DNA of 64,000 nucleotides, from NCBI RefSeq assembly GCF_964340395.1, contig NC_135554.1:3158975-3222974 (forward strand). Reading direction: 5' to 3'. The notes under the pieces were generated by a model. It saw nothing but the letters and a program-made list of their open reading frames with translations. It did no database searches and was not told the DNA's origin. The position numbers and the translations under genes were made by a program. Shown piece after piece: positions 37,181 to 50,082 of the stretch; position 1 is the stretch's first letter, and every line of letters starts with the position of its first letter. Origin of the DNA: Glandiceps talaboti (taxonomy: Eukaryota > Hemichordata > Enteropneusta > Spengelidae).

Positions 37181-37882
37181 CTGTTAGTTGTGGTGTGAGG
37201 AGAGTAGCCGGTCTCACAGCAGTGAATTCACTTTTAGTTGTGGTGTGAGGAGAAGAGCCGGTCTCATAGCAGTGAATTCACTGTTAGTTGTGGCGTGATG
37301 AGAGGAGCCGGTCTCACAGCAATGAATTTACTGTTAGTTGTGGCGTGAGGAGAGGAGCCGGTCTCACAGCAGTGAATTCACTGTTAGTTGTGGCGTGATG
37401 AGAGGAGCCGGTCTCACAGCAATTAATTCACTGTTAGTTGTGGCGTGAGGAGAGTAGCCGGTCTCACAGCAGTGAATTCACTGTTAGTTGTGGCGTGATG
37501 AGAGGAGCCGGTCTCACAGCAATGAATTCACTGTTAGTTGTGGCGTGAGGAGAGGAGCCGGTCTCATAGCAGTGAATTCACTGTTAGTTGTGGCGTGAGG
37601 AGAGGAGCCGGTCTCACAGCAATGAATTCACTGTTAGTTGTGGCGTGAGGAGAGTAGCCGGTCTCACAGCAGTGAATTCACTGTTAGTTGTGGCGTGATG
37701 AGAGGAGCCGGTCTCACAGCAATGAATTCACTGTTACAGTGTTAGTTGTGGCGTGAGGAGAGGAGCCGGCCTCACAGCAGTGAATTCACTGTTAGTTGTG
37801 GCGTGAGGAGAGGAGCCGGTCTCACATCAGTGAATTCACTGTTAGTTGTGGTGTGAGGAGAGGAGCTGGTCTCACAGCAGTA
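37181..37882. repeat. 50-bp satellite, 14 copies
   Basis: Regular 50-base units ('ctgttag' at 37381 and 37431) contain 'ggagccggtctcacagcagt' and the palindrome GTGAATTCAC. Alternating variants (gaggag/gatgag, agaggag/agagtag) suggest paired-unit amplification. It ends in a G run. Confidence 0.95.
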
Positions 37883-37994
37883 AAGGGGGGGGGGCAGTGT
37901 GGCAAGACATTGGGGATAATGTGGTGGAGAGATGTTCACCTCGGTCCTGAGGTTGAAGAGGTGCGCTCATCTCGCCTTTGGAAGTTGTGACTTT

Positions 37995-38262
37995 CAGATC
38001 GGCCAATTAGATTCAAACACGGGCATTGTTTTTAAATTAATACAACCACAAACTTAGACTGTCGACAGTCGCTCGCGCCTTTTTTTCCTACGTTTTATCT
38101 AAACTCCGATCCGGCGCAACACTAGTCTAATCGCAAACTGATATCGAGGGCCCTCATTGTATACAAAACGTAGGGAAAAAAGGCGCGAGCGACTGTCGAC
38201 AGTCTACCACAAACTCACTGTGGTTGTATTAATACCTGTGTTGAATCTAATCGGCTGAGCTG
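37995..38262. mobile_element. Outer palindromic element, split by an inner MITE
   Basis: Left arm 'attaatacaaccaca' (about 38036-38050) and right arm 'tgtggttgtattaat' (38219-38233) are perfect complements. Further out, 'ttagattcaaacacgggcat' pairs imperfectly with the complement of 'cctgtgttgaatctaatcgg'. With the inner element removed, the arms form a long hairpin with a short loop. Confidence 0.6.
38055..38206. mobile_element. 152-bp inverted-repeat element with 9-bp target duplication
   Basis: The terminal inverted repeats begin TAGACTGTCGACAGTCGCTC and extend about 40 bases with few mismatches. CCACAAACT flanks it on both sides (38046-38054 and 38207-38215). It sits in the loop of the outer palindrome. 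A 9-bp duplication fits Mutator-like elements; this class call is an inference. It has no coding capacity. Confidence 0.75.
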
Positions 38263-38338
38263 AAGGTCATAGAAGGAAATAACAAATGCTTAGTTTTAAA
38301 ATCTATCAATGTGGTGAGATCTTTACTACTGAAACAGT

Positions 38339-38415
38339 CCCTGTCTGCGTGAGATTCGAACCCAGGACCTCCTGTGTGACTACTAATCCTGAGTTCTAAC
38401 AACTGCACGGAAGGG
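38339..38415 (-). other. tRNA-like (SINE head) sequence
   Basis: On the minus strand, a B-box-like GGTTCGAATCTCAC lies with a T-arm-like stem (CTGGG-TTCGAAT-CTCAC, one mismatch). Upstream is an A-box-like 'gcagttgttagaactc' at plausible spacing. The anticodon arm does not pair well, so it is not a functional tRNA. It may be the head of a tRNA-derived SINE, but no tail or second copy is seen. Confidence 0.4.
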
Positions 38416-38559
38416 TCTTATTTTAGAGAGAGGAAATCAAGGAGGGTCATTTTTTAGGACAATAGACTAGGGGGAAGATAAAATGTCATGCCACAGACTG
38501 GGGTTGATTTCACCTCCCCTACCCCATGTAAGTACTGAAGGCTCCCTAAACATTTAAAA
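38416..38559. other. Unassigned sequence
   Basis: Nothing recognised. Confidence 0.3.
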
Positions 38560-38790
38560 AAATGGCCCCTTATTTGCATAGCAACCGTGACAATACCATA
38601 CCCATAGCAATATCCAGATGATGGTGTATATTGTAAAGGCAAAACAGGTTTATTACTAGTAAGGCAAGTAGATAAATAATTTTTTTTTTAAATGACAAAG
38701 TCACACAGCAACTTAGAAACTGCACATAGCAACACCATATTGCATGGGTAACAACAAGGGTGAATTGGCACGTGGATAAACACAGTTGTG
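38560..38790. repeat. Diverged R1 fragment
   Basis: 'tagcaaccgtgacaatacca' and 'cccatagcaatatccagatg' followed by 'atggtgtatattg' resemble the R1 blocks at 22380-22650. The fragment is short and diverged. Confidence 0.5.
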
Positions 38791-39763
38791 CTACTGTAAA
38801 ATACCATTGATGTTTTATTTCAACCTACATATGACGTGTGAATCATGTGTTCAAATGAAATGTTAACTCTAGTTAAATGTTTGAATAATTTCATCCACTC
38901 TGTATAATTCTCAACAAACTAATTAATTAATAAAATTAACGTTTGATAAGCATAGTAAAGTTTGCTGATGATATGATGGCATTTATAGTAGCTTGGTTAA
39001 AAGTATGGATAGTAGCTAGACATTGAATGTGAAAATAACAAAGGAACAGATCATTGTTTGCCGTAGAGGGCCATGTCTACATGAATTTGTCAAAGTAGTT
39101 AACGAGGAGGTGGAGAGGTAATGAAATCATGATTCGAGGATTTAGGTACCTGTATGAATGAAAAAGTCAATTCCAACGAAACTTTTCATTGTATATTCAA
39201 GCAACCACAGCGACGTCTCAAATTCTAGTTTCAGTCTACTGGAGTTGTATACAAAGTATTCTCACATTTAACATTGCATCATGATATTCTCACCACTGGG
39301 GGCGTACTTTCCAGTCACTGCATTGACATGTTGTACATAACTGGCCCGGCTTTGACCTCCTCAATTCAAGGATATTGAAACGTGCTGGTTACTTCTGAAA
39401 ATAAGTCCCGCCACCCCTAAAAACTGAAACTGATTCAGAAATAAAAATAAATATGAAAAAGGGTTATAATATATTCATAAGACAGACATATATTAAAAAT
39501 GTGAACATATTTAAAAGAATCATGAAATAAATTGGAAGATGTCTGTCATTCAAAACTTCTGAAAAATTCAAATGGTTCTTTTTTAGCCTGCTCGGATTGC
39601 CATAATAATTGATGCCTTAGAGAGAAAGAATGTCGGCGAGAAATCTTTTATCTCGTCCACTTTAAAACTTTTAAACATGGATTTATCTAAAGAGTGACCG
39701 CAATTTCTTAACATTAGATTCTATTTTAGCACAAATCATACATTTTATTATAGTCATTTTTTA
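38791..39763. other. Unassigned AT-rich sequence
   Basis: No exon or repeat recognised. Confidence 0.4.
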
Positions 39764-39921
39764 CAATACAATACAATACAATACAATACAATACAATACA
39801 ATACAATACAATACAATACAATACAATACAATACAATACAATACAATACAATACAATACAATACAATACAATACAATACAATACAATACAATACAATACA
39901 ATACAATACAATACAATACAA
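39764..39921. repeat. (ACAAT)n microsatellite, about 32 copies
   Basis: A near-perfect pentanucleotide repeat. The minus-strand CIVLY open frame is an artefact. Confidence 0.98.
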
Positions 39922-40231
39922 TTGTATTTGTACCCTTGTCTTTGTCCTCTATATACCTTTTAATGTCTTACGTCGTGCAAAAGATGTATTTTTTTTGTAT
40001 TTCTAGGGATGAGATAGATATATCATTCTTTATCTTATCTTGCCTGAGTCTACAATGTAATTATTCAAATCAAAGTCTTAAATATTTGAAACTCTCTTGG
40101 CATTCAGGGCATTAACTATTCAAGAAGAATCCTCTCTGTCTAACGTCTATCTCCACACAGACAAAAAAACAACCATATGATGGGTATATGTACCTGTAGT
40201 AATTTGAAAATCTCGTCACGTTAACGTTGTT

Positions 40232-40276
<45 letters not shown>

Positions 40277-41103
40277 GATGATGATGATGTTGTTGTTGTT
40301 GTTGTTGTTGCATTACACGTACGTGCATATCTGTGACCCAAATACGTATAGCATGTACATATATTACCTTAATTTCAAATAGAAAGGAAAGTACACTAAT
40401 TGGCCACTAAAATGGCTCACAAAATTATGCATGGTTTGGTTGATGAATCACATATTACTCTTTCCCCCGTGACTGTCCACATTAGATTGTATGTATATAT
40501 TTTATCGTACACTAATCTACCGTCACAAATGTTCTATTTTGAATTTTGTCTACTCTTGGAAAACCAAAGTGATTGTGTTTCTGACATGTCATTAGCTATG
40601 AATCTAAAAAAGTGTGTGAACGTGACCAATTTACTTATCGAGGATAAAACCATATCAAGGTTGGAAAGTAATGAACGAAAGGCAAGCTAACGATTGACGA
40701 TCCCTGCCTCGTACTTCATTCACTTCAGGAACAATATGTGACAGCTAAAATAATATCATATATCATCCGATTTCCGCTTCCTTTCATCAGTGGCTTCATT
40801 TTTATTCAGTAAGCATGACATACCGTAAGTAAACGCCAGCGCTAATATCCGTCAACTTAGCAAGCTATCCATTATAGTACATAAAACGGACAGCTAAATT
40901 GATAGCTTCCGACAAATATTCCCAGTTAAAGGTAAGAAAGAAAGCTGGAGTTAAAAAGAAGTATCCTTTAAACCCAAATGGCGTTTCGTATTATTACTGT
41001 TGACGTTGAACCTGCTATGGTTTGTTGACGTTGAACCTGCTATGGTTTGTTTTGATAAAGAGATAGCAGAAAATGTGGTACATATCGCATACACGAAGTT
41101 GTA
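39922..41103. other. Unassigned sequence with (TTG) tract
   Basis: (GTT)n/(GAT)n runs at about 40226-40310. A 24-bp duplication with 'gttgacgttgaacctgctat' lies at about 40999-41046. The 96-codon frame at 40400-40690 has no recognisable domain or splice context and is not called. Confidence 0.4.
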
Positions 41104-42811
41104 AGGGACCAGTCAGTTTCTCCAGCCCGGGGTGGGGGTGGGTGGGTGGGGTGGATTCTTAAATCGGGCCGACAAAAAGTCACTGACCCCCCCTCCCCAT
41201 CTGTAAAACCAAAAACAGGCTGACCCCCCTGTCACTTAATTCTAAAACATGATGACCCCCCCCCCCATATATATATATAATATTCACATGACAGGTATTT
41301 TTTATCGTGACTCAGCGTAGACTACTTGCATCTACTTTATAAGATCCCGGGTTAGCACTATCACAATAATAATTATTGACTGCACAGGGTAAATAGCATC
41401 TTGACAGTGAAAGGTAGGGGGAAAGCTTGATAAGGGAATATGTATATATCTTATGGGGGATCCTAGGGGGTGTCCCCCTAGAAGCCAATTTTGAGACTAT
41501 TCAGACACTTTCAGACAATAATTTCCAAGCTTTACAAGACATGTAAAAAGCAACTACTTAGGGTTGAAATACTTTTGAAATATAGTTTGATAGCATCTTG
41601 ACAGTAAGAGGGGAAGAGCTTGAGACTGGGATATGTCCACCTCATATGGGGGTCCGAGGGGTCTCCCTCTAGAAGCCCTGGAGGATTTTTACTCTTGAAG
41701 CCAATATTTAGGCTAGTCAGACCCTTTCAAGCAATATTAAACTTAATCCATGCTTTACAAGACAGCACCATCAAGTATCAGAAACTATTCTTTATAACTT
41801 ACATAGGGTTGAAATATGTTCTTAAAAAGTTAAATGGCATCATTATATACATGTAGTATGGGAGATTTGGAGTTTGAGGCAATTTTAGACTATCTTGGCA
41901 AACATTTCACATCTTTAAAAGACAATATCATCTCAAATTAGAATAGGGCGAAAATATTTAAGAAAAGGTTTAATACCATTAAGACACAAAAAGGTTGTTG
42001 GTGCATCTGATTGTTGGTTGAATGCATGAGTGACCGCTGGGGGTGAGGGAGTCCTAGGGGTTTTCCCCCTGGCAGATCTGGAGGTTTGTTTTGCTTCTAT
42101 TAAGGCAATGTTTAGGTTATTCGTAGCCTTTGAGGTAATATTCCCAAGCTTCGACAAGCTAACGTAAATGTAAGTTTTAAATGAGTTTCCCATGTCACAT
42201 AAAAATGGGCCCGTAACAATGGTATAGGGGCATTAATATTGCATGTATAGTAAAGTCACCGGTATGTTAGAGAACTTTAGGTTGTCATACCTAGTGTATA
42301 ATAGAAACTGGAATCTGATGAAATGTGGTGATTTGTAGTGTCAATAACATGTAGTGTCCAAAATAGAAAATGTATTAATCCCTTCTGGCAAGTTCATACT
42401 GACGAGTAGAACATTTTAGATTAACTTCTTTTATAAACTATCTATGAAGGTTACCATTACGAAACCTTTAAGTTCACTTTTGTCCCAAAGGGCAATGTAA
42501 GTGAAGCATTGATTGTGAAACAGCCAAGAATTTACACGACATGTTCTGTAACTAGTGTAGTAGCTAGGTAATACATGTATATGTATATGTATAGTTATGT
42601 TTGAACTAATAAGTAATATTGATTTAAAAGAAACAAGGGACAATAACAAATATTACATGTACCACATTTCAGACAAGGCTATATGCCATCGTAGAAAAGG
42701 ATTTTTTTCTTCCATCACAATCCAAAACACAATGATCCCCTACTGCCAATTTAAAAAACAGGGTGACCCCCCTCCCCCACAAATCCACCCCCCCGGCCGA
42801 AGAAACTGACA
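41104..42811 (+). mobile_element. G-run inverted-repeat element B, copy 1 (1.7 kb)
   Basis: The left end 'gtcagtttctccagcccggg' pairs with the right end (complement 'gtcagtttcttcggccgggg'). It aligns along its length with 59758-61555. Internally it is modular: 'agcatcttgacagt' and 'tttttactctt.aagcca.t' segments recur two to four times with C/G runs between them. The minus-strand frame at 41933-42193 has a counterpart at 60777-61016, but this follows from repeat homology; no transposase is recognised. Confidence 0.7.
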
Positions 42812-44972
42812 TACATACTGTTGTAAATGTGGTATATATCACATACATGCAGTTGTAAATGTGGTATATATCACATACATGCAGTTGTAAATGTGGTAAA
42901 TATCACATACATGCAGTTGTAAATGTGGTAAATATCACTTACATACAGTTGTAAATGTGGTATATATCACATACATGCAGTTGTAAATGTGGTACACATC
43001 ACATACATGCAGTTGTAAATGTGGTATATATCACATACATACAGTTGTAAATGTGGTACATATCACATACATGCAGTTGTAAATGTGGTATATATCACAT
43101 ACATGCAGTTGTAAATGTGGTACATATCACATACATGCAGTTGTAAATGTGGTACATATCACATACATGCAGTTGTAAATGTGGTAAATATCACATACAT
43201 GCAGTTGTAAATGTGGTATATATCACATACATGCAGTTGTAAATGTGGTAAATATCACTTACATACAGTTGTAAATGTGGTATATATCACATACATGCAG
43301 TTGTAAATGTGGTATATATCACATACATGCAGTTGTAAATGTGGTATATATCACATACATGCAGTTGTAAATGTGGTATATATCACATACATACAGTTGT
43401 AAATGTGGTATATATCACATACATGCAGTTGTAAATGTGGTACACATCACATACATGCAGTTGTAAATGTGGTATATATCACATACATACAGTTGTAAAT
43501 GTGGTATATATCACATACATGCAGTTGTAAATGTGGTAAATATCACTTACATACAGTTGTAAATGTGGTATATATCACATACATGCAGTTGTAAATGTGG
43601 TATATATCACATACATGCAGTTGTAAATGTGGTATATATCACATACATACAGTTGTAAATGTGGTATATATCACATACATGCAGTTGTAAATGTGGTATA
43701 TATCACATACATGCAGTTGTAAATGTGGTATATATCACATACATACAGTTGTAAATGTGGTACACATCACATACATACAGTTGTAAATGTGGTACATATC
43801 ACATACATACAGTTGTAAATGTGGTATATATCACATACATGCAGTTGTAAATGTGGTATATATCACATACATACAGTTGTAAATGTGGTACACATCACAT
43901 ACATGCAGTTGTAAATGTGGTACATATCACATACATGCAGTTGTAAATGTGGTAAATATCACATACATGCAGTTGTAAATGTGGTATATATCACATACAT
44001 GCAGTTGTAAATGTGGTAAATATCACTTACATACAGTTGTAAATGTGGTATATATCACATACATGCAGTTGTAAATGTGGTATATATCACATACATGCAG
44101 TTGTAAATGTGGTATATATCACATACATGCAGTTGTAAATGTGGTATATATCACATACATACAGTTGTAAATGTGGTATATATCACATACATGCAGTTGT
44201 AAATGTGGTACACATCACATACATGCAGTTGTAAATGTGGTATATATCACATACATACAGTTGTAAATGTGGTATATATCACATACATGCAGTTGTAAAT
44301 GTGGTAAATATCACTTACATACAGTTGTAAATGTGGTATATATCACATACATGCAGTTGTAAATGTGGTATATATCACATACATGCAGTTGTAAATGTGG
44401 TATATATCACATACATACAGTTGTAAATGTGGTATATATCACATACATGCAGTTGTAAATGTGGTATATATCACATACATGCAGTTGTAAATGTGGTATA
44501 TATCACATACATACAGTTGTAAATGTGGTACACATCACATACATACAGTTGTAAATGTGGTACATATCACATACATACAGTTGTAAATGTGGTATATATC
44601 ACATACATGCAGTTGTAAATGTGGTATATATCACATACATACAGTTGTAAATGTGGTACACATCACATACATGCAGTTGTAAATGTGGTACATATCACAT
44701 ACATGCAGTTGTAAATGTGGTAAATATCACTTACATACAGTTGTAAATGTGGTATATATCACATACATGCAGTTGTAAATGTGGTATATATCACATACAT
44801 ACAGTTGTAAATTAAATGTGGTAAATATCACTTACATACAGTTGTAAATGTGGTATATATCACATACATGCAGTTGTAAATGTGGTACATATCACATACA
44901 TGCAGTTGTAAATTACATGTGGTACATATGACATACATACAGTTGTAAATGTGGTATATATCACATACATGC
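42807..44972. repeat. 32-bp satellite, about 67 copies
   Basis: The unit is 'gtggtatatatcacatacat' plus 'gcagttgtaaat'. Variants are tata/taca/taaa, cacata/cactta and atgcag/atacag. The variant pattern repeats with an offset of 768 bases (24 units): 'gtggtaaatatcactt' occurs at 43245 and 44013, and at 43533 and 44301. The right end is degenerate. Confidence 0.96.
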
Positions 44973-45149
44973 ATGCAGTCTAAATAACAGAATCACCAGA
45001 ACATGTGGTACATATCACATAGACACAATCATTTATAATTTATAAACTTCTAACATGACACCCATCGTTCACCTAGCTTCTTTTGACCAAACCCATTAAA
45101 TAATATTTTTGTAGCAAGGTTTCAATGTTACTCACCGATTTTGTCAGAC
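44973..45149. other. Unassigned sequence
   Basis: Nothing recognised. Confidence 0.3.
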
Positions 45150-46262
45150 AGTATAGTATAGTATATTTTATTTGACATTAAATAATGTAAGAAATGCATT
45201 ATCTATAGTCAAAAACATACAAAAACAACAAGAACAAAGATAATAGATAAAACACCAGACTACAGTATTGAATACAAAGATGATAATGAATTAGAAAATA
45301 TTCCAAAGCTATTAGTGATTAGTGAGAAACTTTGATAATAAATTTCAACAGTTCTTTGAAATTGGTTTCTAGCTTCAGTTACAGATGGATTACTACAATC
45401 CATTATAACATGGATTCCATCACCAATAGCTTTAGTTTTACATAAATGACATAGTCTTTCATCCGGGGGATTCCTTGGTATCGCAGTCTTTCGATTGGTA
45501 AATTATGTGCTGAGATCCTGAGCTTAGTTATGCTGATACTTTGCCAAACAATATTTACTTGTTCTAGATATGGTTCAAATTCATAATTTATTTTAAATTT
45601 GCTATAGGTACGTAATTTGCTGTTGTCAGTGTTTTTGAATCGTTGGCATCCAAATTGTATTGATATACATGTTTTTTCAATATTCACTACTAAGATTTGT
45701 TACATCAGCATCACTATTAAGTTCAGTTATCTCATGCAACTTATTGACAAAGGGTATCCATGTGTTACCATGACATTTCTTTTTCTGAGGTGAAAGCACA
45801 TTATACAAGGTTACTGCATTCTCCATTCCTTAATCTGTTTTTATAATTTAACATTTGCTTACAGATTTCTATAATGACTGGATAACTTCCCAATTCAGCT
45901 TTTGAGGCAATATTACTTGATCTTTTGTGTACACCAACACTTGTTTGCAAATTTAGAATGTATTTGTTCAAAAGGGTGTTTATCACTAAACAAATGTTTA
46001 ATAAAAACTTCATTATCAAGTTCTTCACACTGTTTTGATTTGTATAGTTCAAAGTTAAAAGCTCCCAAACCATACACAAGACTGAACAAGACTGAACAAC
46101 TGTTTTTGGAGATAATGTATAATTATATAAGGATAGTGTTTGTCTCAGTGCATCTAATGCACACAGTGCTTTCATAACTAAATTGTCAATTGCTAGTTTA
46201 AATCTACCACTACTTTGAAAGATAATTCCCAAGTATGTATAGGATGGTACGATTTGTACCTT
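45150..46262 (-). pseudogene. Non-LTR retrotransposon, decayed RT C-terminal end and 3' tail
   Basis: Read on the minus strand from 46262: a [12 protein letters not shown] segment, LDALRQTLSLYNYTLSPKTV, and GVHKRSSNIASKAELGSYP. After frame breaks come SITKLRISAHNLPIERLRYQ and GIPR, then a degraded MESM-type cysteine/histidine region. These are typical of the end of LINE-type RT ORF2 (the LGV..SS and LR.SAH.LPIE.GRY signatures of CR1/Jockey-like elements). Stops and shifts show it is dead. The RT catalytic core and endonuclease are absent: homology stops at about 46262, where microsatellites begin. The 3' end at about 45150-45175 reads AAATATACTATACTATACT, a short tandem tail usual for such elements. 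Confidence 0.75.
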
Positions 46263-46279
46263 TTCTATGTACTCTACTC

Positions 46280-47382
<1,103 letters not shown>

Positions 47383-47575
47383 TGAGTTCGACATGTACGT
47401 ACAAAGACGATATGTCACACAACTGATATCTACTGTGAGTTCGACATGTACGTACAAACACGATACAACTGATATCTTCTGTGAGTTCGACATGTACGTA
47501 CAAACACGATACATCTGATATCTACTGTGAGTTCGACATGTACGTACAAAGACGATACAACTGATATCTATAACA
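47383..47575. repeat. 46-bp minisatellite, 4 copies
   Basis: The unit contains 'gagttcgacatgtacgtaca' followed by 'aacacgatacaactgatatc'. The first copy is 8 bases longer. The HVELT-type minus frame is a by-product. Confidence 0.85.
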
Positions 47576-47764
47576 TATGGCAACTCTTCTACGTACGTAT
47601 TAAGACAAAGGAACAACATTTGTGTTAACATATAGAAAGTCTCACTTGGCAGGTCAAATGAGTTAAAGAGATCAATAATTCTATTAGAACGCACAAATAG
47701 TTTAACTTAGTATTGAGCTTTTGATCTGCTCTGGTAAACAACATGGAGCCCAGGAACTGTGTTA

Positions 47765-47856
47765 CAAACAAACAAACAAACAAACAAACAAACAAACAAA
47801 CAAACAAACAAACAAACAAACAAACGAACGAACAAATAAATAAATAAATAAATGAA

Positions 47857-47899
<43 letters not shown>

Positions 47900-48108
47900 A
47901 TGAACAAATATATAAGTAAACATAAATAAAAAACACCCGATAAACAAATAAACAAACGTATGTATGGGTAATACTATATGTTTCTATATATACTAATCCA
48001 TTGTGTGGTTTGTATGGATGACTATATATAGAAACATATAATATATTATTACCCATTCTTTATTTATTTATTTATTTTTTTTTATTTGTCTACGTATTTG
48101 AATGTGTC

Positions 48109-48177
<69 letters not shown>

Positions 48178-48215
48178 TTGTTTGTTTGTTTGTTAGTTAG
48201 TTTGTTTATAATTTA
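47765..48215. repeat. Large imperfect palindrome made of simple repeats
   Basis: The left arm is (AAAC)n then (AAAT)n. The right arm is (TTTA)n, (TCTG)n and (TTTG)n, roughly complementary in order. At the centre is a true hairpin: 47966-47992 'gggtaatactatatgtttct' and its complement at 48023-48054, with a loop of about 30 bases. Confidence 0.8.
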
Positions 48216-49669
48216 GTTCCTGGGCGATCCCTGTGGGTAAACAATGTTTATCACAATTGCAATGATGGTGATCGTTCAGATAACGATCATTGACCAGCAC
48301 AAAAGTGTGCGGTTTACTACATACAAATCTAGATGACCTCAAATAAACAACAGAACAACAAGTAAGATTATTTGCAAAATCACACGCATATAAACATATC
48401 GTAGCTGTTATAGAAGGGGGGACAACACAAACATAAAAAGCGAAATTTAAGACATTGCTCAAGAAATTGAGACAAATAATTTCATTGTTTGTTGTTACTG
48501 TTGTTGTTGTTGTTGGTGTTGTTGTTGTTGTTGTTGAAATTCTATATATAACTACTGTTCAAGTGCGTATTTTGTTACATTTAACGTTGAAAGACAACGG
48601 TTTCATAATAGTATACGTAGGCTCGAATTTGTGATGCGCCACCTACGACGAGGCCTGTGGTAAAAGAAATGATTGAGATAATATATTATGGTACTTGACT
48701 GTGAGTAGCATGGACGCAACAAGCTGATCTTGATGGATTAAACAGTTCCCCAAAGCATCAAATCCCAAGAGTGAAAAGCTGTGAAGTTATATCAGATTAA
48801 TCAAATAGGGGGATTAACTGGCTGAGGAGGGAGATGAACTCAATCATCTACCTTGAATTCATAATTACAGTTATGTCTAAGCTCTGTCGAACTGATGTCA
48901 TGTGTATAAATATATTTATCATTTTATTAAACTATTAGAAACCCACGTCACTTGAAATCTTATGAACGGCCGCAATTTTATTTCCCTTTCGACTGGAAAA
49001 CGACGTTAGAAATGGCTGATCACGCGTTATATCTGTGAAAAGAAGTGAAAAGGCTGAGCACGGGTTATAACTGGTGAAAAGAAGTGACCTCCAAAATGAG
49101 ATAACATATTATCCACTGAATGTAAACTATATCACTACATGTCTTCACTTCTTTAACAGTGAGTTTCACCATGGACTTCTAATTCATAGTTTATGTATAA
49201 TGTTGCTTGCTCAAATTTCATTGAATATATTCGACATCTGATGTATACCATTAATAATACCGGGGGGGGGGGATATTGCAGTCTGTTAGAGTTGGTTAAT
49301 ACATATTGCTATTTGTATTCTGTAACTGGTAATATTTCTAAACAAACAGTCATGTAAATTATCTATATCATAAAGTAGAAGGGCCATATCCAGTAATCCC
49401 CTTCAGTGGGCGGATAATCCATAAACCCCAGAATTCAAAGAATTTAGGAGCCAATAATCACCCATGCTTACATGTTGACAACTTGAGCTGGTTTCAAAGT
49501 CTTACTTCCAAAATTACCCACACAACATCTACAAAACACCACGCATGAATACGTTTGATTAATCAAATATCATCGTCCTTATCTAAAGATGAATTGGTTA
49601 CACGCCACACATATAATATGCACGCCCGCAACACCCAATAGTATATACTTATGTATGTACGCATACACA
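48216..49669. other. Unassigned sequence
   Basis: A (GTT)n tract lies at 48497-48536. No exon recognised; the 89-codon minus frame at 48193-48462 has no domain. Confidence 0.4.
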
Positions 49670-50026
49670 CCCACCCACCCCCTCACACACAACCACACAA
49701 TCACAACCACACACACACACACACACACATACATACATACATACACAACCACACACACATACATACATACATACATACATACATACATACATACATACAT
49801 ACATACATACATACATACATACATACATACATACATACACACATACATGCATTCATACATACATACATACATACATACATACATACATACATACATACAT
49901 ACATACATACATACATACACTCACTCACTCACACACATACACACACAACCACACACACATACATATACACACATACATACATACATACATACATACATAC
50001 ATACATACATACATACATACATACAT
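49670..50026. repeat. (CA)n and (CATA)n microsatellites
   Basis: Compound tract of CA, ACACC and long CATA runs. Open frames rich in His/Thr or Cys/Met/Tyr on the two strands are artefacts. Confidence 0.98.
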
Positions 50027-50082
50027 CAGTAGATATTTGTCCCACATATGAGACATCCACGTACCGTTCTTAGGTTGTACAT

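Noticed and set aside
38339-38415. Functional tRNA gene
   Set aside because: The anticodon stem does not pair and the acceptor stem is imperfect; at most a SINE head.
40400-40690. 96-codon + strand frame outside repeats
   Set aside because: No recognisable domain, no convincing splice or promoter context, and composition like the flanks.
41933-42193. Minus-strand frame with a similar counterpart at 60777-61016
   Set aside because: Similarity follows from the two copies of element B; frames differ at the ends, there is no known domain, and nothing indicates selection on protein.
48193-48462. 89-codon minus-strand frame
   Set aside because: No domain, and the frame starts in unremarkable sequence and ends in the TTTG repeat.
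49579-50073. Several 70-147 codon frames on both strands
   Set aside because: Translations of (CATA)n and (CA)n microsatellites.
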